Shown one piece after another: positions 52,614 through 62,058 of a stretch of DNA of 64,000 nucleotides. The position numbers and the translations under genes were made by a program. The stretch lies in contig JALCDQ010000001.1 in NCBI GenBank assembly GCA_022641735.1, positions 62,001 through 126,000 of the forward strand, given 5' to 3'. Numbering within the stretch: position 1 is the stretch's first letter; each line of letters starts with the position of its first letter. This stretch comes from Prevotella sp. (GTDB lineage: Bacteria > Bacteroidota > Bacteroidia > Bacteroidales > Bacteroidaceae). The notes beneath the pieces were generated by a model, which saw only the letters and a program-made list of their open reading frames with translations, did not search any database and was not told the DNA's origin.

Positions 52614-53531
52614 TTATTCTATCTTGTTAATATCGTAAGGGGTTTCCTGATAAACGTAATAGTTAATCCAATTGCTGAAAAGCAAGTTGGCATGTGCCCG
52701 CCAAGTTACTAGTGGTGGATTGGCAGGATTGTCGTCACGATAATAGTTGACAGGCATTTCCACATCATCGCGTTTGCCCATATCACGCTTATATTCCTTG
52801 TCGAGTGTATAAGGAGCATACTCCAAATGCCCTGTAACAAAGAACTCACGACCATTACGAGCCATGACTATACTCACTCCACTATCCTTAGATTCGGAAA
52901 TCAAAGTAAGGTCTTTATTGGCCAAAATGTCCTCACGATGAATCTCTGTATGTCGGCTTTGTGGCATATAGAACATATCGTCAAATCCACGGAAAATCGG
53001 CAATTGTGGGTCTAAAGGATATTGGCGGAAGATGCCAAACATCTTCTTTGGCAATGGATATTTGGGTATGCCATAATGATAATATAGTCCTGCCTGTGCT
53101 GCCCAACATATATACATAGTACTCGTAACATGATTGCGTGCCCATGCAAATATGCGGGAAATCTCATCCCAATACTCCACATCCTCGAAATTCATCGTTT
53201 CCACAGGGGCTCCAGTGATAATCATACCATCGAATTTCTCTTTGGCAAGCGTGTCAAAATCCTTATAAAACATCATCATGTGTTCGATAGGTGTATTCTT
53301 AGGAGTATGACTTTTCAACTTCATGAAGTTGATTTCCAACTGCAAAGGAGTGTTGGAAAGCAAGCGAACCAAGTCTGTCTCTGTCGTGATTTTCAGAGGC
53401 ATAAGGTTCAATATTACGATTTTTAGCGGACGTATATCCTGTGTTGTAGCCCTCGAATTATCCATCACAAAGATGTTTTCTTTCTTAAGCAGCTCTATTG
53501 CAGGAAGCCGATCTGGTAGTCTTAATGGCAT
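52614..53531 (-). CDS. metA: Homoserine O-acyltransferase MetA, predicted acetyl-CoA-specific
   Basis: 305 residues. Catalytic Cys142 lies in CWAAQAGLYYHYGI and the His/Glu pair in VTGHLEYAPYTLDKEY. It activates homoserine for methionine synthesis. The family's acyl-donor switch is residue 111: Gly in succinyl-transferring E. coli MetA, Glu in acetyl-transferring Bacillus cereus MetA. Here TGAPVETMNF places Glu at 111, predicting acetyl-CoA. First gene of metA-U32-zinc ribbon lipoprotein; its promoter is fused to the terminator of the next gene. Confidence 0.93.
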   Translation of the reverse strand: MPLRLPDRLPAIELLKKENIFVMDNSRATTQDIRPLKIVILNLMPLKITTETDLVRLLSNTPLQLEINFMKLKSHTPKNTPIEHMMMFYKDFDTLAKEKFDGMIITGAPVETMNFEDVEYWDEISRIFAWARNHVTSTMYICWAAQAGLYYHYGIPKYPLPKKMFGIFRQYPLDPQLPIFRGFDDMFYMPQSRHTEIHREDILANKDLTLISESKDSGVSIVMARNGREFFVTGHLEYAPYTLDKEYKRDMGKRDDVEMPVNYYRDDNPANPPLVTWRAHANLLFSNWINYYVYQETPYDINKIE

Positions 53532-53560
53532 ATTAATTAAATTCCTTTCTCTTTAAAATG

Positions 53561-53568
53561 CAAAGATA
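53561..53568 (-). promoter_or_regulatory. -7 box of metA
   Basis: TATCTTTG on the minus strand, 29 nt before the metA ATG, adjoining the T tract of the M13 peptidase terminator. Confidence 0.7.
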
Positions 53569-53608
53569 TAAAAAAAACGTGAACTAAAGGATATTTAATT
53601 CACGTTTT
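53569..53608 (-). terminator. Terminator of the M13 peptidase gene
   Basis: AAAACGTGAA pairs with TTCACGTTTT; on the minus strand seven T follow. Confidence 0.8.
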
Positions 53609-53634
53609 AAATCTTATTATCTATTCATCTGCTT

Positions 53635-55668
53635 TTACCACAATGACAGGCGCTTATCTTTGGCAATAAACATCTTATCGCCTTCTTTCACATTGAAAGC
53701 CTTATACCATGCGTCGATATGAGGCAGTGCACCATTGACACGCCATTCACCCAAAGCATGAGGGTCACGTTTTACACGATTGCGGATTTCCTTTTCTGTG
53801 ATGTTCTGTCCCCATACATTTGCAAAGGCAAGGAAGAAACGTTGGTCAGGTGTGAAACCGTCTTTGTCCTTCAAAGCCTTATTGGCAGTAGCGTTTTTGA
53901 AAGCATTATAGGCAACCTGAAGACCTCCGTGGTCAGCCAGATTCTCACCGAGAGTGAACTCGCCATTGGCATGAAGACCTGGCAACACCTCTATATTATC
54001 GAAGAACTTAGCATAAAGATCTGCACGTTCCTTGAAGCCTTTGGCATCAGAAGGTGTCCACCAGTCTTTCAGATTACCATCAGCATCATACTGACGACCT
54101 TGATCATCGAATCCATGAGTCATCTCATGACCGATTACAACACCGATAGCTCCATAGTTGAAAGCCTCATCAGCCTTCGGATCAAAGAACGGATATTGCA
54201 GTATTCCAGCAGGGAAACAAATCTCATTGGTTGTTGGATTATAGTATGCATTTACCGTTTGAGGGGTCATAAACCATTCGTCTTTATCCACCGGTTTACC
54301 TGCCTTGTCGGCAATATGCTTGTCATGCATAAATTTACGGCAAGCGAGTACGTTCTCATAGAAACTCTTCGATGGGTCAATCGTCAGTTTACTATAGTCT
54401 GTCCACTTGTTAGGATAACCGATTTTCACATAGAATTTATCGAGTTTCTTATGGGCATTCAACTTGGTGGAATCGCTCATCCATGTCTGTGCATCTATGC
54501 GCTGACCAAGAGAAATCTGAAGGTTTTTCACCAATTGCTCCATGATTTTCTTGGAAGTCTCTGGGAAATAGCGGTCAGAATAGATTCTGCCAAGGGCCTC
54601 ACCCATCTGACTCTGCACCTGATTTGTGGCACGTTTCCACAATGGATAGTCCTCTTTACGGCCGCTCATGGTCTTTCCGAAGAAATCAAAGTTGGCTTCA
54701 CGAATCTCATCGGTGAGATAACTGGATGAGCCTTCAATAACATCCCATTCCATCAAAGACTTGATTTCATCCACTGTCTGCAGGCTGACCATCTTGTCAA
54801 GACCTGTCATAAAGGCTGGCTGACCTACTATCATCTCCTGAATATAGTCGCTTTTTATGCCTTCAGCAGTTGCCAGTTTCTCCAATGGAATATTCGGATA
54901 GTCCTGCTCAAACTCCTTCAGTGTCATCTTATTATAGTTTGCCTGAGGGTCACGGAGCTCGGTTGCACTCTTGGAAATAAGGGCAATCAGCGTCTCCTGA
55001 CGGAAGAGATCAGCGGCACGTTTCTGAGCTTCTGCATCGCTGAAGCCGTAGAGCTTGAACATACGGGCAATGTGTTTCTTGTAAGCCTCACGAATGGCTA
55101 CTGTGGCAGAGTCGTTGTTTACGTAGTAATCCTTTTGTCCAAGGGTCATTCCGCCCTGACTGATACCGAGGATATTCATGGTTACATTCTTGTCGTCAGC
55201 ACTAAAATAAGAACCGAACTGAATGCCATATCCCTCAGCAGCATACTTTATTTGCAGGTTGCGCAATGCCTCCACGCTATTGGCTTTCTCAATTTCTTCC
55301 AGTAAAGGCTTTACCGGATTGATGCCATCTTTATTCCTTTTGTCTACATCCAGAGAAAGTTTATAGAAGTCGGAGAGCTTCTGCTCGATAGTTCCCTGCT
55401 TGTATTTTTTCTTCTGCAAGTCACTGAGAATAGAGTTAATACGCTTGTTGTTGTCGTCTTGTAACTGGTCGAAAGAGCCAAAACGACTGTAGGCTGCCGG
55501 AAGAGGATTCTTCTTTTGCCACCCACCTGTTGCAAACTGATAGAAATCATCAGCTGGCTTTGCTGTCTTGTCAAGATTTGACATGTCAAGACCCGACTTG
55601 TTTTGTCCCATTCCCATCATAGGAACAGAAGCAAACATGACAATCGGTAAGATTTGTTTCATTTTCAT
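53635..55668 (-). CDS. M13-family metallopeptidase (PepO/neprilysin type), exported
   Basis: 677 residues from ATG 55668; the frame is open to 55710 but that would overlap the ABC-F gene, and 55668 begins a signal peptide (KMKQILPIVMFASVPMMGMG). Zinc motif VIGHEMTHGFDDQG (His514, Glu515, His518) and ENLADHGGLQVAYNAF with the third ligand are intact, as is NAYYNP for substrate binding. It cleaves peptides in the periplasm or at the surface. It lies downstream of the ABC-F gene, with 31 nt between. Confidence 0.93.
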   Translation of the reverse strand: MKMKQILPIVMFASVPMMGMGQNKSGLDMSNLDKTAKPADDFYQFATGGWQKKNPLPAAYSRFGSFDQLQDDNNKRINSILSDLQKKKYKQGTIEQKLSDFYKLSLDVDKRNKDGINPVKPLLEEIEKANSVEALRNLQIKYAAEGYGIQFGSYFSADDKNVTMNILGISQGGMTLGQKDYYVNNDSATVAIREAYKKHIARMFKLYGFSDAEAQKRAADLFRQETLIALISKSATELRDPQANYNKMTLKEFEQDYPNIPLEKLATAEGIKSDYIQEMIVGQPAFMTGLDKMVSLQTVDEIKSLMEWDVIEGSSSYLTDEIREANFDFFGKTMSGRKEDYPLWKRATNQVQSQMGEALGRIYSDRYFPETSKKIMEQLVKNLQISLGQRIDAQTWMSDSTKLNAHKKLDKFYVKIGYPNKWTDYSKLTIDPSKSFYENVLACRKFMHDKHIADKAGKPVDKDEWFMTPQTVNAYYNPTTNEICFPAGILQYPFFDPKADEAFNYGAIGVVIGHEMTHGFDDQGRQYDADGNLKDWWTPSDAKGFKERADLYAKFFDNIEVLPGLHANGEFTLGENLADHGGLQVAYNAFKNATANKALKDKDGFTPDQRFFLAFANVWGQNITEKEIRNRVKRDPHALGEWRVNGALPHIDAWYKAFNVKEGDKMFIAKDKRLSLW

Positions 55669-55699
55669 TTTTGTCCTTATTTTAACGTTCGTATATCCG

Positions 55700-57646
55700 T
55701 TATTTTTCATTCTCTAACTTTTCCAAAACCTCTGACATCTCCATCCAATACTGGTTTTCCTTGTCAAGACATTCCTTCGTGGAAGTGTATTCAGTGACGA
55801 GTTCCATGTTGGAAGCATTCTCGGGAGACATGAAAAGGTCGTCCAATGCCTTGATGCGAGTCTCCATTTTCGTGATTCTTTTCTCACTGTCAGCCACGGC
55901 TTTCTGCGCTTTGCGTATTTTCTTTTGCTGTGCCTTATGCTCCTCGAAGCTTTGCTTATTCTCTGAAACAACTGGCTCTGGCGTGGCAACTTCTGTCGGA
56001 ACTTCCTGTGGATGACCTTCCAGCGCCTCATGAATGGTGTCCGCATTATGAGCCCGCAGATAGTCATAGATGCCTCCCAAATGTTCTTTCACCTTGGCCT
56101 CACCGAACTCATAGACCTTAGAAACCAGTCCATCAAGGAAATCACGGTCATGACTTACTACAATAACAGTGCCGTCAAAGGCTTTGATAGCTTCCTTCAA
56201 TACATCCTTAGAGGGCATATCAAGGTGGTTGGTAGGCTCATCGAGGATGAGCAGATTGACAGGTTGAAGCAGCAATAGTATCATTGCAAGCCGGCTTCTC
56301 TCTCCTCCACTGAGCACCTTGACCTTCTTTTCAGAGGTCTCTCCACCGAACATAAAGGCACCCAACAAATCGTTGATTTTCAATCGCATATCACCTGTAG
56401 CCACCCTATCTATCGTATCATAGATGGTAAGTTCTTCATTCAAGAGCTGTGCTTGGTTTTGCGCAAAGTAACCAATCTGCACGTTATGCCCTATCTTCAA
56501 CATTCCCGTAAAGGGTATTTCACCCATGATGCACTTCACAAGCGTGGATTTTCCTTCGCCGTTCTTTCCCACAAAGGCCACCTTCTCGCCTCTTTTGATG
56601 GTGAAAGTGACATGGTCGAAGATGGTCTTCTCTCCATAAACTTTCTTCACATCATCACAGATAACGGGGTAATCGCCACTTCTGAGGCAAGGCGGAAACT
56701 TCAGATGCATGGCTGAATTGTCAACATCATCCACCTCGATAGGCACTATCTTCGCCAATTGCTTGATTCTGCTCTGCACTTGCACCGACTTTGTAGGCTT
56801 ATAGCGGAAGCGTTCGATGAAGTCTTTCATGTCGGCTATCTCCTTCTGCTGGTTCTCATAGGCCCGCATCTGCTGTTCCCTACGCTCGGCGCGGAGCACC
56901 ACATATTCGTCATACTTCACCTTATAGTCCTCGATATGGCCACAGGTTATCTCGATGGTGCGATTGGTTACATTGTTGATGAATGCCCTATCATGGCTTA
57001 CCAGAACGACGGCTTTAGCCGACTGGGCAAGAAATTGCTCAAACCACTGTATGCTCTCGATGTCGAGATGATTGGTGGGCTCATCGAGCAAGAGCACATC
57101 GGGGTTCTGAAGGAGTATCTTTGCGAGTTCTATTCTCATTCTCCAACCTCCCGAAAACTCCTTCGTCGGACGCTCAAAGTCCGACCTTTCAAAGCCTAAA
57201 CCGATAAGCATCCGCTCCATCTCAGCCTCATAATTGTCGCCTCCGAGCATCATATAGCGGTCGTGTTCCTGCGTGAATTTCTCCACCAGCTGCAGATATT
57301 CATCGCTCTCATAATCAGTGCGCGAGCTCATCTGATGCTGCATCTGATGGAGCCGCTGCTTCATTTTAATCGTCCCCGCAAAGGCTTTACGAGTCTCTTC
57401 CATCACCGTGGTGTCATCGGAAAGCTTCATCACCTGAGGCAGATAGCCGATGGTCTGGTCGTTTGGGATGGCCACCGTGCCGTCGGTTGGTTGCTGGAGG
57501 CCACATAATATTTTGAGCATAGTGGACTTGCCGGCACCGTTTTTGCCCACCAGAGCTATGCGGTCGCGGTCGTTTACAACAAAGCTGACGTCATGAAACA
57601 AAGGCTTTGCGGCAAATTCCACTTTCAGATTTTCTACTGATATCAT
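55700..57646 (-). CDS. ABC-F family ATPase (translation factor type)
   Basis: 648 residues from ATG 57646, 24 nt after the promoter box. Two ABC domains: Walker A LVGKNGAGKSTMLKILCG and FVGKNGEGKSTLVKCIMG, signatures FSGGWRMRIELAKILL and LSGGERSRLAMILLLL, both with LLLDEPTNHLD-like Walker B. The interdomain linker (YKPTKSVQVQSRIKQL) and a C-terminal coiled coil about 560-648 place it near Uup/YheS. No membrane part. ABC-F proteins bind the ribosomal E site; some protect against antibiotics, but nothing here indicates that. Confidence 0.92.
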   Translation of the reverse strand: MISVENLKVEFAAKPLFHDVSFVVNDRDRIALVGKNGAGKSTMLKILCGLQQPTDGTVAIPNDQTIGYLPQVMKLSDDTTVMEETRKAFAGTIKMKQRLHQMQHQMSSRTDYESDEYLQLVEKFTQEHDRYMMLGGDNYEAEMERMLIGLGFERSDFERPTKEFSGGWRMRIELAKILLQNPDVLLLDEPTNHLDIESIQWFEQFLAQSAKAVVLVSHDRAFINNVTNRTIEITCGHIEDYKVKYDEYVVLRAERREQQMRAYENQQKEIADMKDFIERFRYKPTKSVQVQSRIKQLAKIVPIEVDDVDNSAMHLKFPPCLRSGDYPVICDDVKKVYGEKTIFDHVTFTIKRGEKVAFVGKNGEGKSTLVKCIMGEIPFTGMLKIGHNVQIGYFAQNQAQLLNEELTIYDTIDRVATGDMRLKINDLLGAFMFGGETSEKKVKVLSGGERSRLAMILLLLQPVNLLILDEPTNHLDMPSKDVLKEAIKAFDGTVIVVSHDRDFLDGLVSKVYEFGEAKVKEHLGGIYDYLRAHNADTIHEALEGHPQEVPTEVATPEPVVSENKQSFEEHKAQQKKIRKAQKAVADSEKRITKMETRIKALDDLFMSPENASNMELVTEYTSTKECLDKENQYWMEMSEVLEKLENEK

Positions 57647-57670
57647 TGCTTTCGCACTATAGTTTAGGTG

Positions 57671-57678
57671 CAAAGTTA
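57671..57678 (-). promoter_or_regulatory. -7 box of the ABC-F gene
   Basis: TAACTTTG on the minus strand, 24 nt before ATG 57646. Confidence 0.65.
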
Positions 57679-58207
57679 CTTAAAAATATTGATATATGTA
57701 CACGCAGGCGCAAAAAAATATAATATTGACAGATTGTTTCTGAAAGGCAAGGGATTGACCGGAAGGCATGAATTTGTCAGATATTCTTCAAGTATTGACT
57801 ATTTATGCATAAAACGGAATTAGCGTATAATTATACGGAAAGTGGTCTTCAAAGAGGTAAATGATGGTCTTTTACAGGGTAAGAAGTAACCTTTTACGAG
57901 GTAAAGAACGGTTGTTTACCTTCCTATCAATCGTCTTTTAAAAGTGTATAAACGCTTTCTAACCCGAAATATGCAATTTTTCAGAATTGGTCATTCGATT
58001 TAAAGCCCCATAAAGGCCCGCTATTGACATTTCATTTTTCAGCAGTCTACCTTGAAGCCAACAAAATAGAGGGTCTTAAAACAGATTTGCATATTATGCA
58101 ATTTCTTGCATATCAGATTTCCTTCTTTTGTAAAAACTATATCATACGATTAAATTTCAAGATGAAGGATTTAGATAGAAATCGAAGCATCTTATCATTT
58201 TTTTTCT
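57679..58207. other. Divergent gap between ABC-F and tex
   Basis: No gene supported. Holds array I, palindromic ATGCAT and GTATAATTATAC near 57805-57835, and TTTGCATATTATGCAA near 58087; a 75-codon frame at 58024 has no recognisable product. Confidence 0.55.
57835..57944. repeat. 22-bp tandem repeat array I (5 units)
   Basis: Units at 57835, 57857, 57879, 57901 and 57923. The three central units begin GTAA and carry TTTAC; the outer ones are degenerate. Confidence 0.87.
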
Positions 58208-58215
58208 TATCTTTG
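58208..58215 (+). promoter_or_regulatory. -7 box of tex
   Basis: TATCTTTG, 76 nt before the tex ATG: an ordinary leader, unlike the very short ones elsewhere. Confidence 0.65.
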
Positions 58216-58291
58216 CCGACGAAAAGGGAACGATTCAAACCCTTCGAATGAACTGGAAAAAGTATCTTTAAATCAACAAATACGACTGAAT

Positions 58292-60490
58292 ATGAACCTC
58301 TTTACAAAGATTATATCGCAGGCTCTTAACCTTCGGGAGGAAGCAGTGGAAAATACGCTCAAGCTATTAGACGAGGGCGCCACGATTCCTTTTATCTCCC
58401 GCTATCGCAAGGAACGGACGGGAGGGCTCGACGAAGTGCAAATCACGCTCATCAGTGATTGGAACGACCGTCTGAAAGAACTGTCGAAACGCAAGGAGAC
58501 CATCATCAAGACCATCACCGAACAGGAGAAAATGACGCCCGAATTGCAGGCGAGAATCGAGCAATGCTGGAATGCCAACGAGCTGGAAGACATCTATCTG
58601 CCTTATCGGCCGAAACGTCGCACTCGGGCGCAAATCGCTCGTGAACAGGGACTTGAGCCTTTTGCAAACTACATTTTTTTGCAACGTGGAAGCCTGAAGA
58701 ATCTTCCGAGTTCCCTCTCCACTATCCTTTCAAAGGTAGGAGAAGACGCTGCTTTAGCGGGAGCAAAGGACATTATCGCGGAGAAAATCAGTGAGGATGA
58801 AGGCACAAGAAACGTTATCCGCAGTGAATTTCAACGTTTTGCGGTCATCTCATCGAAAGTTATCAAGGCCAAACAAGACACTGATGAAGCTGCGAAATAT
58901 TCTGACTATTTCGACTTTTCAGAACCTCTTCGCAAGTGTTCATCCCATCGCTTATTGGCTATTCGTCGTGGTGAGAATGAAGAAATCTTAAGAGTCAGCA
59001 TCTCGGCAGATGATGAGCAATGCGTTGAAAAACTCAAACGACACTATGTACATGGTTTCGGAGAGTTGCAAACTCTTGTGGGCGAAGCGGTGGAAGACTC
59101 CTTCAAACGACTGTTGAAACCTTCCATCGAAAACGAATTTGCCGCTTCCAGCAAGGAGAAAGCTGATGAAGAGGCTATCAAAGTGTTTGCTGAAAATCTG
59201 CGACAATTACTGCTTGCAGCACCCTTAGGACAAAAGCGAGTGATGGCAATAGACCCTGGTTATGCGAATGGATGCAAGATTGCGTGTCTTGATGAACAAG
59301 GAGGACTGTTGCATCATGAGATTATCTATCCACATCCTCCTCAGCGCCATTATGCGGAAGCAACGGTCGCTTTGCAACGAATGATTAAGAATTATCGGGT
59401 GGAAGCCATCGCTATAGGCAACGGAACGGCAAGCCGAGAGTCCCAGCAATTTGCCAAAGAGGCCATCGAAGAGATGTCTCTCACTACCAAACCATCGTCT
59501 TCAAAATCTGTCCACGCTACTACAGAAAAGCCAAAAGAGCCTCTCGTGCCACAAATCTATGTAGTAAGCGAGGACGGTGCATCCATCTATTCGGCCTCGA
59601 AAACTGCCCGTGAGGAGTTCCCGAATGAAGATGTAACAGTGCGTGGAGCAGTCTCTATTGCCCGAAGACTCATGGACCCATTGTCAGAATTGGTGAAGAT
59701 AGACCCGAAAAATATAGGTGTCGGACAGTATCAGCATGATGTTGACCAAGCCAAACTGAAGCATTCTCTCGACCTGACGGTGGAGAGTTGCGTAAATCTC
59801 GTGGGTGTAAATCTGAACACTGCAAGCACTTATCTACTCATGTATATCAGTGGATTAGGTCCTACTTTGGCAAAAAACATTGTGGATTATAGGGCTGAGA
59901 ATGGGGCTTTCAGCAGTCGTGCGCAACTCAAAAAAGTGCCTCGGTTAGGGGCATCAGCCTTTCAACAGTGTGCTGGATTCCTTCGCATTCCTGACGCTAA
60001 GAATCCTTTAGACAACAGTGCAGTGCATCCTGAGAGCTACGGCATCGTTGAACAGATGGCTAAAGACCAGAATTGCACGGTGAAGGAACTCGTTGCTAAT
60101 AAAGAGTTACAGAAGAATATACAACTCGAAAGATATGTCACTGCCGAAGTGGGAATACCCACTTTGCAGGATATCCGTAAAGAATTGGAGAAGCCAGGAC
60201 GAGACCCAAGACAGCAAATAGAGGTCTTTGAATTTGACCCCAACGTCAAAACATTCGATGATTTAGTGGAAGGCATGGAGTTGCCAGGCATCGTTACTAA
60301 CATAACCAATTTCGGTGCATTCGTCGATATTGGTGTCCATCAGGATGGATTGGTGCATATCTCCCAATTGGCAGATAGGTTTGTGAAAGACCCGAATGAA
60401 ATAGTAAAACTCCATCAGCATGTTAGAGTAAGGGTGATGGAAGTAGATAGCCGTCGACACAGAATCTCCCTATCCATGAAAGGATTATAA
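58292..60490 (+). CDS. tex: Tex-type RNA-binding transcription accessory protein
   Basis: 732 residues. LDEGATIPFISRYRKERTGG is the Tex N-domain, the YqgF-like domain contains MAIDPGYANGCKIACLD, helix-hairpin-helix motifs include YISGLGPTLAKNIVDYR, and a C-terminal S1 domain starts at GMELPGIVTNITNFGAFVDI. Tex binds RNA/DNA and the elongating RNA polymerase-ribosome complex. A low-complexity Ser/Thr/Lys/Pro insert (KPSSSKSVHATTEKPKEP) interrupts the YqgF-like domain before YVVSEDGASIYSAS. Confidence 0.93.
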   Translation: MNLFTKIISQALNLREEAVENTLKLLDEGATIPFISRYRKERTGGLDEVQITLISDWNDRLKELSKRKETIIKTITEQEKMTPELQARIEQCWNANELEDIYLPYRPKRRTRAQIAREQGLEPFANYIFLQRGSLKNLPSSLSTILSKVGEDAALAGAKDIIAEKISEDEGTRNVIRSEFQRFAVISSKVIKAKQDTDEAAKYSDYFDFSEPLRKCSSHRLLAIRRGENEEILRVSISADDEQCVEKLKRHYVHGFGELQTLVGEAVEDSFKRLLKPSIENEFAASSKEKADEEAIKVFAENLRQLLLAAPLGQKRVMAIDPGYANGCKIACLDEQGGLLHHEIIYPHPPQRHYAEATVALQRMIKNYRVEAIAIGNGTASRESQQFAKEAIEEMSLTTKPSSSKSVHATTEKPKEPLVPQIYVVSEDGASIYSASKTAREEFPNEDVTVRGAVSIARRLMDPLSELVKIDPKNIGVGQYQHDVDQAKLKHSLDLTVESCVNLVGVNLNTASTYLLMYISGLGPTLAKNIVDYRAENGAFSSRAQLKKVPRLGASAFQQCAGFLRIPDAKNPLDNSAVHPESYGIVEQMAKDQNCTVKELVANKELQKNIQLERYVTAEVGIPTLQDIRKELEKPGRDPRQQIEVFEFDPNVKTFDDLVEGMELPGIVTNITNFGAFVDIGVHQDGLVHISQLADRFVKDPNEIVKLHQHVRVRVMEVDSRRHRISLSMKGL

Positions 60491-60495
60491 ACAAA

Positions 60496-60522
60496 AAAGG
60501 CTGCAATCAGATTGCAGCCTTT
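60496..60522. terminator. Bidirectional terminator between tex and rplT
   Basis: A perfect 12-bp stem (AAAGGCTGCAAT/ATTGCAGCCTTT) with a CAG loop; A tract on the left, T-rich on the right. Confidence 0.9.
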
Positions 60523-60539
60523 ATAATAATAAGGTATAC

Positions 60540-60884
60540 TTATTTAACTTTTTCCACAATAGCTTTGAAAGCCTCAGGATTGTTCACTGCAAGGTCTGCG
60601 AGCACCTTACGGTTAATCTCGATACCAGCCTTATGCAGAGCTCCCATCAACTGAGAATAGCTCATTTCCTGCAGGCGGGCAGCAGCGTTGATACGCTGAA
60701 TCCACAATGCACGGAATGCACGTTTCTTGTTACGACGATCACGATAAGCATAGGTCAAACCCTTTTCCCAAGTGTTCTTTGCTACCGTCCAAACATTCTT
60801 TCTTGCTCCATAATAACCTTTGGTGAGCTTCAGAATTTTAGTTCTCTTTGCTTTTGAAGCAACATGATTTACTGATCTTGGCAT
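60540..60884 (-). CDS. rplT: Large-subunit ribosomal protein bL20
   Basis: 114 residues, usual length. [40 protein letters not shown] and [20 protein letters not shown] are signatures. bL20 is needed for 50S assembly and in several bacteria represses its own infC-rpmI-rplT operon by binding the mRNA. Third gene of that operon. Confidence 0.97.
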   Translation of the reverse strand: MPRSVNHVASKAKRTKILKLTKGYYGARKNVWTVAKNTWEKGLTYAYRDRRNKKRAFRALWIQRINAAARLQEMSYSQLMGALHKAGIEINRKVLADLAVNNPEAFKAIVEKVK

Positions 60885-60919
60885 AATTTTCTTCTTTTAA
60901 TTGTTGACTAAAAATTAAT

Positions 60920-61117
60920 TTAACGGAGACAGAGCAGATCGCGAACCTGCTTCATGTTGCTCTGATCTACCAATGTCTGGCGATCAAGGTTTCTCTTTTG
61001 TTTCTTTGTTTTCTTAGTCAGGATGTGACTGTGGTAAGCATGATGTCTCTTAATCTTACCTGTACCGGTGAATGTGAATCTCTTCTTTGCACCGGAATTT
61101 GTCTTTACTTTTGGCAT
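60920..61117 (-). CDS. rpmI: Large-subunit ribosomal protein bL35
   Basis: 65 residues from ATG 61117 ([20 protein letters not shown]), the universal bL35 start; a longer frame to 61180 is an upstream artefact. Basic [20 protein letters not shown] follows. Middle gene of infC-rpmI-rplT. The 72-nt gap before it contains AACGT/ACGTT arms that could belong to a bL20-binding leader, not shown. Confidence 0.96.
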   Translation of the reverse strand: MPKVKTNSGAKKRFTFTGTGKIKRHHAYHSHILTKKTKKQKRNLDRQTLVDQSNMKQVRDLLCLR

Positions 61118-61189
61118 TTTTCTAATTTTTAAATTGTTATTTAATATAGGTGGCAACGTATATACCAGGACGTTACGCACTCATTTTCT

Positions 61190-61876
61190 TTATTCTTCGC
61201 TGTCTTCAGCCAGTTTCTTTAAGGCTTCTCCACCTTTGGCATTGGCCAGAAGACCATTATTTGCTGCGTGGGATGCCTTTTCCTGCTTGACTGCTTCTTT
61301 GGATGCAGCCAGCTCAGCCTCACGATCTCGCTTCTGCTGACTCTTCTTTATGACGCCCGTCTTCTTAGGTGCAAGATATAGAAACATCTTTTTCCCTTCG
61401 AGAGCTGGCATCGATTCCACCTTTCCATATTCTTCCAAGTCATTGGCAAAACGGAGAAGAAGAACCTCACCTTGTTCCTTAAACAGGATAGAACGTCCGC
61501 GAAAGAACACGTAAGCACGTACCTTATTGCCCTCTTCGAGAAATTCCTGGGCGTGCTTGAGCTTGAATTGATAATCGTGCTCATCAGTCTGAGGTCCGAA
61601 GCGAATCTCCTTCACTTCCACCTTTATCTGCTTCTGCTTCATTTCCTTCTGACGCTTTTTCTGCTGATAGAGGAACTTGGAATAGTCGATGAGACGACAA
61701 ACTGGCGGCTGAGCATTAGGAGAAATCTCTACAAGGTCGACCCCTTGCTCACGAGCCATATCCAAAGCTTTACGCGTAGGTACGACCTCTGATCCGTTTT
61801 CACCAGCAATACGAACTTCCCTGACATGAATCTGTTCATTCACGCGGTACTGATCTTTCATTTTGTCATTCTTCAT
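61190..61876 (-). CDS. infC: Translation initiation factor IF-3 with C-terminal extension
   Basis: 228 residues from an ATG, not the AUU/AUC starts that allow IF-3 autocontrol in enterobacteria. [20 protein letters not shown] and [20 protein letters not shown] form the N domain, [20 protein letters not shown] the linker/C domain. IF-3 keeps 30S subunits free and checks the start codon. About 50 residues beyond the core form a charged Lys/Glu/Ala tail ([18 protein letters not shown] onward). Confidence 0.95.
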   Translation of the reverse strand: MKNDKMKDQYRVNEQIHVREVRIAGENGSEVVPTRKALDMAREQGVDLVEISPNAQPPVCRLIDYSKFLYQQKKRQKEMKQKQIKVEVKEIRFGPQTDEHDYQFKLKHAQEFLEEGNKVRAYVFFRGRSILFKEQGEVLLLRFANDLEEYGKVESMPALEGKKMFLYLAPKKTGVIKKSQQKRDREAELAASKEAVKQEKASHAANNGLLANAKGGEALKKLAEDSEE

Positions 61877-61901
61877 TCAACTATATTATGTTTAGCGGGT
61901 G

Positions 61902-61909
61902 CAAAATTA
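61902..61909 (-). promoter_or_regulatory. -7 box of the infC operon
   Basis: TAATTTTG on the minus strand, 25 nt before the infC ATG. Confidence 0.6.
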
Positions 61910-62058
61910 GTGATTTTTATTGAATTACCAAAATCTTTTGCCGTTATTTTCAATGTATAAAACAAAAAAAGCAATCCATTTATCCAAACTCTTTCTTTAT
62001 TACACAAAGGTTTCTTCGATAAGGAAGGCTCCTTAGGTCAAAAGACAGGTGGAACATT

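Noticed and set aside
53719..54729. 336-codon open frame on the plus strand
   Set aside because: Antisense shadow of the M13 peptidase gene; no domain or start signal.
5797..57944. Could the 22-bp arrays be CRISPR arrays?
   Set aside because: Units are contiguous and degenerate, with no spacers between conserved repeats and no cas genes nearby.
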